Assembly: GCF_000003815.2 (NCBI RefSeq)
Contig: NC_049979.1
Coordinates: forward strand, 10,382,818 to 10,446,817
DNA: 64,000 nucleotides
Reading direction: 5' to 3'
Source of the DNA: Branchiostoma floridae
Lineage: Eukaryota; Chordata; Leptocardii; Amphioxiformes; Branchiostomatidae
The translations under genes and the position numbers were made by a program. Below, one piece after another: positions 26,342 to 38,300 of this stretch. The stretch's first letter is position 1. Each line of letters starts with the position of its first letter. The notes below the pieces were generated by a model that was not told the origin of the DNA, did not search any database, and worked only from the letters and a program-made list of their open reading frames with translations.

Positions 26342-29300
26342 ACGGGCTTGCCAGCAACAGAAATTTGTTTCTTTATTGAATATCTATCTTCTAGAACAGA
26401 AACCATCTCAGCTCGTGCAACAAGAAGGAAGAGCATAAATCGCTGTAAAGCTAAACTTGTATTGACCAGGGGGGGGGTATAATTACATGTACCTCCTTGT
26501 TCTCTATGCTAGTATGCCATGTTGACATACACAATCTCGGTAGTCACATAGCCTTTTTGAGGCTGTGGATTGTTATCCAATGTACAATTTTTTGTGTCCA
26601 GGACAAANNNNNNNNNNNNNNNNNNNNNNNNNNNNNNNNNNNNNNNNNNNNNNNNNNNNNNNNNNNNNNNNNNNNNNNNNNNNNNNNNNNNNNNNNNNNN
26701 NNNNNNNCAAATTTTGTGTCAAGGATTTGAACCCAGGACCTCTGTTTTCTAGGTCTAAACCCTAAAGCATTTACTCAACACAGTACTCAGGTACGGTACT
26801 TGAATGTGTTCCTGACATGCTGCAAGGAAGGCCTCATAACCACTACCAGACACATTCCCGAAGGGTCCAGCCAGTGGTGGACAGGTTAACCTCAGGTCAC
26901 TTGCAGGGTTAAAGATTAGCAATTACTATGCCTGTCAATCAGCTATTTTGGCTGAATGCCATATGATTGGGCTATGAATGGGGGGGATCTGAGTAGCCTG
27001 ACGTGATAGCCAGGCCAGGTAGACAGGCCAGGTAGCCTGGCCCGGTAGACAGCCCAGCCTTTTAAGCGAACCCCTGAAGCTCCCACTGTGTCTGTCTGGT
27101 TTGTGTTTCACTTCAGGGCAGATAGCTGACCTCTGGGTGATGACTGTAAAAGGTCATGTATGGGTATACACTTCACATCAGTGTTGACTTACCCTAGATA
27201 GTAGAGGTGTAACTTTACACCTTGAAAAAGAGGCAATATTGGTCATCTAATATGTGTTGGTGAATGATTGTACTTAAGGAAGAGAAATGATTTACAATCA
27301 ATTCTTCTAAAATCTGAAGAGGCAATTTTTAAGAAGGTCAGTTGTTGGCACAATTTTATGGCCAAGAAGCATTTGAGATCATTATGAAGTACTGTGGTAG
27401 TGTTCCCCCAGACCAATTGAGGTTAGTTTTATCCATGATATTAATGTGCTCTGAACAACAACATTGTTTTTGCATCTCTGTACTATATATTCATGAGTTC
27501 CCCACTCATACTAGCCAACCAGGCATGACTTTGTTGTTTATTGATAGTAATACAATATTCCTGTGACCAGGAAAACTCCAAACATCCGGGTAGATTTCCT
27601 GATTGGCAACTTGAGAATTTGTTCTGCATGCAATTTGTCTCTGAGGTTCTTGCACAACAGCTAGCATAAAGAACAACAATTCTGTCCCAGACTATTGCAT
27701 ATTTACTACTCAACAGTGCCAACCACTGGCTCTCTTGATACCAAATAGCAGTCATCAAGGCACAGATGCAGTGTATGTGATGGAGACTCAATATACTGCA
27801 ATGTCTTTCTTCCTGCACAAAAAATTGAAGAAACTGGGTTTGAAAGGTAAGTCTGAAGACTTGATGTACATGTACAGTAAGACCAAACCAGGTGGTTCAG
27901 CAGGTTACAGTCCAGCTTGACAGCTTGAAGTGCTTAGTCTAGTAGATGGATGTAAATAAGGTGTTTCAAATGCTGCAGAAGAGCTGCATTGTATTTGCAG
28001 ACTGTAGTGAGCCACTCACCAGAAAATATGGCAATGTGAAAGGTCACGGGTGATTAGGCAGATAGAAAGCAGGGATTAGGCAGGTAGGATGTGGATTTAG
28101 GGACCACAGTCATCTAATATTCTAGATCAGCACTCCCTATTCTGAATACCTGAAATATATCTTACTTTAAGCCATAAGAAGGTTGTCTTCAGTTTAGCAT
28201 CCACTGATTTTAGGTTGCTGTTAGTGAGTGTTGTTATCACTATTACATGTAAGTCTATATGAACTGCTAATCTCTAGTGTATGGAACATGTAGAAGATGA
28301 GATCATATTCTAAAGGAGCTGTGTTGATTTGAAATGAAAGTCTTGCTGGGGCATGTTGCAAAGTACATATAAACAAACTGTTGGAATTATTTTCTGCTTC
28401 TGTATTTCTGTTTCCTGAAGTTATCTTTACTAGATCTACTGTGCATTAAACAAATTATATTGTTGTATGGCTAAAAAGTATAAAATGTGCTCACTCGTGT
28501 ATATATGTAACATTACATACCATCATGACTTTCAAATTAAATATGCAATAGGACCTTGACGGTCAGGAATTATTTGGCCAATGCTGTAGGTCAAGTGTCA
28601 ATCAGCCACTATAGCTGTTCAAAATGGTTTCAAATTAGAACATAGTATCTAACGTTTCAATGTTGTTTCGTTTTTTGAGTCAGGCTGCTGAAAGGTGTCT
28701 GAATTCAGCCTAATTGTTGTGAAGTAATATACTAGTAGTCTTTAGCATTACTTGTACAGTGTTTTCACTATCAGGGGCGTATGGAGACTGTATACTATAT
28801 AGAGAGTGTGTGTGTGTGTGTGTGTGGTGGGGGGTCAGTAAGTGGGGTGGGCATGGTTTAGTCAGGCTATGCCTTGCTGGTCTTAATCTGCATGTATTGG
28901 GGACATACTCGTTGGCAGACATGAGAAGTTGTTTGGTTACCATGGTGAGAGAGAGCTGGTCTTTGATGTTGCTGATGATATTACAGCATTGGAGCAGGAA
29001 TGTAATCTACAGAGAGTGCAATCAGACTAGGCATCAGCCAGAACCCAAATTATGTATCGACTAGTATGTACAAAGTCTAGTAATCTGGGTTGCACCATTG
29101 AAACTATGTACGAGTCAACCTATGTTTATGTGAAATGTTGTTATTTTCTTCAATGAAAGTATAAAGCGTATAAATGTTTGTGCGTACATGCATATATTAA
29201 AATCAAATGAGTCATTCTTACGCGTTACAAACATGTAGTATAATGTTGTAATTGTAACAGACCAGCTTGATAATAAAATGATTCCAAATTACAATATCTG

Positions 29301-32300
29301 TGTGTCCAAATGTACATTATGTGAAAGTAGAATGCTCTTTAATTTCTGGAACATAATTTTCCCTGCCATGCCAGAGAAGTGATTGCCCTATACTTGAGTG
29401 ATTCTTTTATACAGTCAACAGTAAACCTGATTTGGTTGCCAGACACATGAGCAGAATGCGTAAGTAAGCTGTGCTCTTTGTTGTGGTCCTGTAGCTGACA
29501 GCAAACCCATGGAGATGGAGCCAGCTTCTGCGGCTGATGAAACATCATCCCAACACCTATGTAATTATCCTCAAAAATATTGTTTGCATGTATAATTTAG
29601 ATTAGTCTAGCAAATTATGGCTATTCGTGGGAAAGGTGCAAATATTTTGAAATCTTTTCCTTTGCCTTGTAAAATGAGTTGCACATGTATATATTTGGAT
29701 GATGTTTTCTTGTTGTTACTACGAGCGCTAGAGTTAGGTTTTGGTGGATTTTTTTCTACTTAAACTAACCCTTAGACTTAATTTGGGAAGATGTAAGTAC
29801 ATGCAAGGATTCTTAGAAGGAAGCCACTTTCTTCAACTGCTTATAATTGTTCCATCTCTACTGGTGCAGAGATTACTCAAGGTGTTAAAGAAGCATGTTG
29901 TAGTTCATTGCACTGCTTGCCTAGTGCTAACAGTGTCAGGGCTATTTTTCTCTCACTCTCATACTGCTGACAGCCTGCCTTGTTAAGCTGTGCTGAATTC
30001 AACAAGGCTTTCCCATGTGTAAATCCCTGCTGAAAGGGATGGTCTTCTTTGTGCTGGTCTAAATGGGGCCACAAGGAATGTCAAGTTACATCATTCATGG
30101 TTGGACAGATATTCATGAGTGCTTTCAAAATAAAAAAAGAAATGGGAGGGTGGGAAAGGTGGGGATGACTAATACTGTCATATTTGTGTCAGCGTCTACT
30201 ATTATCAAGGACTGCAACTTATAAGATTTTAATACATGTCTAATTCTCCATGAGTGTAATATCTGCAATGAGGAAGCATTGCAAAAGTATCAAGCATCAT
30301 TAAAGTGGTAGGCAACTCATAATATATGAATTGAAAACAGCATTTTGAAAGCTTGTTATTGAAGCCTCCTTTCTTGTACAGATATTTTAGTTTGCCCAAG
30401 GCTAGGTATCAAAGCCTAAGTCATCAAGATGATCTGTTATCAGTATCTATGTCACAGCACACCTTTGGCAACTTTGGTACCTTTAATCTCTTCTATTTTG
30501 CACTACAATAATTCTCCAGCACAGTTTATATTTCCCATATTGACACCGGGTGCCCAACATATGTTTCCTTCTGGCATGGCTAATGATATGAGTAATTCCA
30601 TTTCCTTCCCGTGGAAGCTCAAGATGGAGACAAGCAGCCAGCCGGACCACCTGGTGGAGCCACAAGTATACTGTTTTACTTGAAGGGTGTTAGCCTGTGT
30701 TATTGGTGCTCTGTGGCATTATCTTTCTGTGGAAATGCACTTCACAATAGTACATAACACTCTTATCAGTCCATATCAGGTGTGGTAATGGTCAGAATGG
30801 AGGTGTAAAACTGCCACTCTAATACAGTGGGCAATACTTACTGGGTGGTAAATGATTACTAATGACTAGTACTACCTCATCCCTACTTTAAGGAATATAA
30901 GTTCGGAATAGATGATGATGTCATTTCTCTCTCCTGAAAGGCTTAACCATTTTCTTCTTATTTTGTGTTGTCTTAATCCTGTTATTAAAGGAAACAAAAG
31001 GTGAGGGAAAATTGGGTTCGTAAGGCTCCAGTACTACTGGTAGGATTCCTAGTGATTGGAATCTTTAAGGCGTGTGCACTTAATGATATGGCTGGAAGAT
31101 GAAGGTTCTTCCCCATTTCTTACCCTTGGATGGAATACTGGTCCAGTACAGATCCTACAACAGACAAGTGGGAATAAGACATACATGGATTAAGGTCTAT
31201 CATACTGTTAAACATATTTCACGTCTATTAAGAATATGTGTACTTAAACTTGTATCACACTGCCAGTTTCCTCCCCCTCCAGATGACAGCCTGTCCCAGG
31301 ACAGTATAGACCTGACAGACAGAGTGGCCACCCTGGAACAGAGGGTCCAGCTGCAGGAGGATGAGATCCAGCTCCTCAAGTCTGCGCTAGCTGACGTCCT
31401 CAGGAGGCTGGGCCAGTATGAAGAAAAAGACAGGAAAACAAACAAACGTAAGTCACTAACTGCTGTATTTTTTGTTCAATCCCTAACGTCAGACATGTGA
31501 TGTCTATTACTGTAAGTTCTTTGGTTTCACTTGGATTGCATTGGACAATCCAGTTGTGGTTTAATTATTCCACTGTGGAAAGTGGCATAAATGATAAATG
31601 AAGATCCATCAAATATTTCCACAGATTTATTTGACTGATTTCTATCCTATTCCACCAATGACCTGTTCTGTTAGATTTTCAAAATGTGATGATATTCACT
31701 TTCCATTATGATTTTTAACTGTTCACTTTACCATTTGGACTGGATAGATGTACGTAGAAACTCAGTGAAACATGTTTTCGACATACAAGGTAGCTGTTAT
31801 TGTTCCAGTTGTTTCTTGCCTTGACCAGTCCCAATTGTGCCAGAAGGGAGTCCATTAATGCCTGCACTGCTGACAGCTCGCCAGGCTTTTCAGGTGATTG
31901 GGGTAATTTCCTGATTATCAGCAATGCAGGCAGATCAATAGCAATTACAGCAGGGTCTGGAGTCTGGAGCTGGTGGGATTTTCTCAGCTTGCTTTCACAA
32001 AAGCAGCTTTGGTGACAATTAAGTTAAAACATTTATAAGGAAGTAGGTAGATGAAATCTTATATTTTCTGTGCTGACAGGTTTATATACAGGCAAAGGAA
32101 AATTGCTTTAAAAGTATAGATTTTCTTGACAGTATCTGCTGCTGATTAATGAGCAAATTGTGTTTTATAATCTGTGTAAGACTGAGGCCTGGGTAACTCA
32201 TCCATGGGATTTGCAGCTTGATCTTTAGCAGTTGCTACATCCTGTCTTGTTGGCAAAGCTTTCACAGGACAATTATAGCAAATCCAGAGTTGACCGCATT

Positions 32301-35300
32301 GTCAGATTTAAGCTGGTTTATGAAACAGTCACTACAATTCAGCAAAATTTGACTGATTTTGACCCTCAAAGTTTTCCAACAGAACACCACATTGACGATG
32401 GTGTATTACCTCCTGAAAATGATATGGTTTACCATCGCTTTCCACATCAATTTTTTTTCCCCACTCTGGTACATACAATATTATTTGGAGAACTAACTTT
32501 TTTCTCATGTTGCCTCTCGGAAGAATTACGTAGTTGCTACTTGTCATCAACGAGCTATTTCCAAAGCTGTTCCTATGGGAAATAACAGGAAAGATGTACA
32601 TTGCATAAAGCTGATGAAAAAAGATTACGCATATATACAGAAGGCTTGTATGCATTGAGAATGGGGAGCTGCAAGTTAAATGGCACATTTTTGCGAAATC
32701 AGAATAGCTGACAGTACTTTCTTCCACATGTACATTTGTATTTCAGAAGCATTCACCTTGGCTTGCTAACCTTAGATATTTCTCAGATTGTACTGATAGG
32801 GAGGGAAGTTACTGTCAAGGACGAGGAAGGTCAGGGGCTCTGGACCTATTTTGAAGGACACTCTCATTAATTTTGAATCAGACGCATGATGTTCCCATTA
32901 CTGAAAGTACCACTTTGAAAGATGAAGCAGGCTGATCCTCATGAAGACAAATCAGTGTGGTCGAAATCTTTAAGTTATTCTGAGTCATACAGTCCTTCAC
33001 TGCAAGTTAAGTTTAGATGAAGCTTACTCATCTGTCATCAGGATAGGTATACCAGTAAAAAGACTGTATTCAGGTATAAGTAGTATTTTTTATCATTCAT
33101 ATGTTTTGAAATTCATGATTAATCGTTGTCCCTTTTCCTTCAGTGAAACAAAAACAGATACTAGTAAATAATGCTTCTTAAAATTGTATATTGCTTAAAA
33201 TATCAGATCATGCATTAAGTATTATGCTGCTTAACATATTACCACAAGGGATGGGTACCAGTACAAAATATTCAGGTCCAGTTCAAGAGGATCAGATCTG
33301 GGTCTGGATTTCAACCTAAATCTTATTATCTGTGAAAACTTGTAAACGGGCGATATTCAAAACAATTGTCCATTTCACTACAAAGGAATATGTATGTGCT
33401 AGTATTCAACGTCCACTCAGGCATTTTGAAATCCTACCTTCTTGTAAATAACACTAACTGCTTCTGTTTTAGACCAAGGTTGACTGTAGAAACTTTGTAA
33501 AAATGACCATCAACTCTCCTTTACTTCACTCTTATTATTTTCTTGGACCTGTAAGCTCCAAAACACGTGAACGTCTACCGGTATTATCTGTTCATTTTCT
33601 AATCAGTCCAAAACTCAGTCCATTACCCAGTCCACTGATATTTTTCGGGTTCGGTTTTGTACCGGCACACCATACTGGTTTATCGGTTTTATTACCACTG
33701 TTATGAGGATCAACATTGACTATGTCCATGGTGCTGAAATAGCGTTTGCAACAGTGATCAACATTTTGCTTTCATACAAAATATATCACAGAAAGAGGAC
33801 TGTACCTAACAAGCAGCATTAAGAAATGCCTTTAGCTTATATTATATCAATCAGTAATACTAGACACAGACAGACTTTGGCTGGAGCCATGGTACCCAGT
33901 CTGGAGGGGGGAGGAGACACTGAGTCTGATACTGAACCATCTGTGACTGATGCTGGGATCCTCTCATCAATACTGAACAGGTCATTGGCTTTGCTGTGCG
34001 ACTGATGAAAGGCAAACAAGTTTCCTGGACAGTAGGTTGAAAACAGGCCTGGCATAATATTCTCTTTATATCATCTTCAAGATTACCAGTCTACTGCAGA
34101 CAAAGTGTGCTGTACTTTTGCAAGCATTCCTGCCTTCCATGACCTACACCACAACTTCCATGCAAGTTTGGATATTCTAACATGCCAATATCCATGGTTT
34201 TGTATGCAAAGTATGAGTTTTGACCATCTATTACAAATGATCCTCTAATTCACTGCTCTTTAAGATAAAGAGAGTGATCAGTTTTCTTTTTCATATTGGC
34301 TATTTTGGGAGTAAATGTCAGTATGGCAGAGTTGTCAATTTTTAATTTGGGGTGCATTTTTACATATCTTTTTAGTTATTTTATTCTTTTGCCTCCCAAA
34401 AAGTTAGCAAAGTATGATGGCATACTAAGGCTTCATTTGAACATCTCGGTAAGAGATGGTAGTCGTCCAAGTTTCTAGTACTTCCACGTTCCCCAGCAGA
34501 TATCAGTCTTTCACAACAGAATTACAGGGCAGGTATGATTCATAGAAAGGGCACAGTGCAGTGGTTCTAATTGTATTTCCCTGGTTTATTGTAGGAAGTC
34601 TGTCTAGCTGTAGCACTGAGCGTGGCAGTTGGCCAAGGATATTCTCAATGGAACTTCACATAGGTTTTCTTTCCCAAGGTTTCCATGACAATAACACAAT
34701 GTGCAAGCTACAAACCATCTAGCTGACACAAAGAGCTTTTCATAACTGACCTGATTTTTATTCAGCACAGCAGTTAATTTGTCCACATCATCTTTAATGT
34801 TATTGATGACTTAAAGATGACAAGAAAATTAGAAAGTCTATGAGTCATACCTGCAGTACCGTAATGGATAGCAGTGCATATATGTAGGTATTCCATCTAC
34901 AAGTATAGTAATCTTGTTTGCACTGACTGAGCTGGCCGTCAAGTTCCCAGAGGTAATTGCATTAAATTAAAGGCATGCTAGCTATTGCCAAGGCTTGCAT
35001 GTTATACCTTTTCAGCGTGCTAGATCAACTACATGTACCATTTTTTATTGGAACTCAACTAAGTGAAAATCTTTTAGAGCAAATGTGTTTCTTGTACATG
35101 TTAAAGAGCTTAATACATAGGGTGCATTCAAGTTGAAATGTAAATTGTTTTAGATCTGTTTGGTGAAGCATCAGTGCGCATATACAAGGTTGATTAGGTG
35201 TGGTAAAGGACTGTTTTGTTGAACATTAGCTTTGAATCACGCTGAAGACAGCACATACATGTACACCTAATGAGTCACAACTTAATGTCCATTGAAAAAT

Positions 35301-38300
35301 GTCCCTTAATTTTTCAACTTGTTAAAAAAACACAGCAATAATGAGACTGTATAGCAGGATGAAACCCAGGCTAGCTACACGTAATCTCTGGAGAGTGTGA
35401 AACCCATCACACTGGACATGCCTTGTGCTGTAGGCAGGTAGCCTGTGGGATGCTTATTAATGCTTATCCATCATATGATTTATCGCTTATCCATCCCATC
35501 TTTATTGCATGACTGACATCTCTTGGGATTCATCAAAACCATTCAAATGTCCAGAGAGGTGACCATGTGGCACAACCTATATTTCCAACATTATAGCTCT
35601 TGTACAGTGAAAAATAGTAGCAGGTTACCTTTTGTTGAATATGAAGAAACCAAATTCATTTTGGTACATATTTTAATATATATTTTAAGATAAATGAAAC
35701 TTGATAAGTGACAGGAGTACTTCAAAATATTGAATTATAGTATGGCATTGATTTTTAAGGTAACAGTTATACAGAGAAAATACATGACATCATCCCAATA
35801 TTTGCAACAGTAACTGCTCTGGGAAAAGAAAATATATCACATGTCCAATATGTCGTGCACGTTACAACCAACAGGGGGCAGGTTAGCCATCAGACAAGAT
35901 GAGTTGAAGGGATGGCACATTTGTAAGGCTGTGTAAACATGACAGCAGCCAAACGAATGGTCAATGGGGGAGTGATGCATCAGTGCTGAGCACTGACCTG
36001 CCGCGAGGATGATGATGAATGCATCAAATATGCCTTCTCTAGACAATTCTTCATATCGACACATTGGAGACAGAATAGGAAATTGTAATGTAATTGCATT
36101 CCATTGCAAAATTAACTGGTATATTGTAATAAATGGCAGAAAGAAGAATGTATTCTAGCTATGTGGAATCATAGTAAGAAGATAAGTTACCTATTAAATC
36201 TGCCATTTTACGAGGCAGGTGAAAGGCGTGTGTGATGTGAATGCCAAATTTGCTATTGCTATTGATCCTTGTATCCTGTAGAACATTCTATCATAAACCT
36301 AGCTATACAGAAAGTTTATGCTATGTTTGCTTTCTTCAGAATTTTCTATTGCAGAAATGTTCATATTTTTTGTTTTGTGTAATCCTTCCATTCTTTTAAA
36401 TTTTGTGTGTGTATTTTGTTGAAACAAACAGAAGTATTCATTAACATAAGTAGTTTTGAAGAAGTCTTTCTGCATTTTCAGTTTGAATGTCTGCATTTGG
36501 TATTTATGTGATAAAACCTTGTAACAGATACAAAATTCGTTAGATGTGATCTATGTGAGCAATAATAAACCTTGTCCTTCAGGTACAGTTTTAATACTGT
36601 TTTGTGAGATATGCATTATCAGTCAAGCTAGTAATCTTTGGTTAATTCAATGGCTCCAAATAATGGTATCTAAGACTTATTACACAATGCAGCTATGGAG
36701 GAATTACATTGATGATAATGACAGGGTGATATTAATTCATAGGGCACCCACATATCACGATGATGAAATGTCTGCTTCAGTCTCTTCAGGCATTGTGTCA
36801 TGTTGTGTTTATCATGAGTGCCCTTTTGTGTGGGAAATGACAGTTCATTCAAATGGCACAATTCATTGAACAACAGCAGGAGCAGGCACGGAATGTAATC
36901 AGGCCTCCTCTGGCAGACTGGCACATTTATACATCTATATCATAAGTCAGGCTGAAAATTAGCAGTGCCACGTATTGATGTCTCCATAAATTGTATGATA
37001 TGAAATTGCTATGTTCTTCTATTAAGGAAAGATATTTTGTGAACACTCATGCAGAATCATTCTGCTCCAGAACATCTTTTGCATATCTGTTTATTCCTCA
37101 TTGTTAGCAAGCCAGCTACAACTCTTTTGATTTTACACATGCATTCAGGGGGATTTTGGTGTTATAATTGACTTTCATGGCAGAGTTTTATCCTGAAAAC
37201 CTTTGACAGCAGTCCATAGAGAAAACTACAGATAACATACTGTACCTCACTGTCATGCTAGATGGTAATTACCTGGCCTCTGGGGAACATTAACAGCTAA
37301 TCTTCTGTTGACCACATATCTCTGCCATCTCACACTCAGCTGCAGTTACTGCCATATTAAGATCTGACAGAATATAATGACCTGCATTGGCCTTGCAAAT
37401 ATAGAAGTAGACCTTTCCTCACTTCAGGCAATCTGGCCACAAGATGAAGATTAGAGAACTAGTCATACATTTTGCTATTCTCCTTGATAAATGGACATCC
37501 CCTGAAAGAATATGAAACTATCCATCATCATTGACACAGTCATATTTCATGAGAGCTCAGTTCATTGGATGGCTATTCAGTACCATGAATAGCACGTTTT
37601 TGCTTTGCTCTGGGAAGATACCTGGTGAATGTTATTTTTATAACTATTTTTAGAATGTCTTTTTCATCAGCACACAAAGGAATTTCACAACACTGTTATC
37701 AGTTATTATCTTGGAGATGACATTTGAAGAAAGACTATTATTCCTCTCTTTTTGTGTGATGAGCAACAAGGTTTTACAATGACATTTTTCAGCATCTTTT
37801 GTAATTCATAACCATTTCAGCACCAAGGACAGAGACACAAATGTGAGCAATGTGCTTGACATGTATTACTTTAATGTAATCCCATCTTCCTGTTTAAGGG
37901 TTGAGGACTGCGTTAGCTCCCTACTTAAGCCTCCTGCATTGCTTCCTGTGCCTAGCTTTATTTGTACATAATATATACGGTAAAATCTGCCCAAGAAGGC
38001 CACTAAGGGAGCCGACAACACCTGGTCCATGTGGATAATAGGTCACTATTGACAGGATTCGTAATGCTTGCATCAATGGGAATATCTATGTAAGGGACCA
38101 CCAAGAAATGGTCACATTGGCATAGTCCTTTTGTAGACATGGTTACCTGTATAGGCATAACAGTGTTTTCCCTTATTCCAGCACGACCGCCAGTCCTGCC
38201 ATCCAGACCCACTATATCTAATGGAGGCACCAACACACCTAAAAAGGCCGACCACTCCATATCAGGGAGACAGCAGACCCCACCAACACCTACCTCCTAC

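Larger units (their letters stand above)
25998..27073. repeat. Large inverted repeat (fold-back) around an assembly gap
   Basis: The left arm, about 25998-26262, runs from GGGTTCGCATAAAAGGCTGG through GACAGGCATAGTAATTGCTA to CTTCCTTGCAGCG. It is matched in reverse complement by the right arm, about 26782-27073 (GCTGCAAGGAAGG ... TAGCAATTACTATGCCTGTC ... CCAGCCTTTTAAGCGAACCC). The arms differ at many positions, so this is not a simple assembly duplication. The central 520 bp holds a TG microsatellite and the 100-N gap. It fits a fold-back or hairpin-type transposon. Confidence 0.75.
21325..31282 (+). other. EML intron 1 (10 kb)
   Basis: No independent gene is supported. Contents: a tRNA-derived SINE relic (22.7 kb), a large inverted repeat around an assembly gap (26.0-27.1 kb), TG microsatellites and two candidate cassette exons (29495 and 30618). 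Confidence 0.6.

Noticed and set aside
26497-26730. Open frames spanning the N gap at 26.6 kb
   Set aside because: They are open only because Ns carry no stop codons.
30623-30683. ATG at 30623 as an EML first exon
   Set aside because: Its frame reaches the donor at 30666 in phase 0, incompatible with the phase-1 exon at 31283; the same island fits only as an internal exon in another frame.
32332-32727. 131-codon minus-strand frame in EML intron
   Set aside because: No family signature and unsupported by splice or promoter signals; overlapping plus-strand frame of similar quality.
36546-36869. 107-codon plus-strand frame in EML intron
   Set aside because: Starts in AT-rich intronic DNA, no domain, no splice support.
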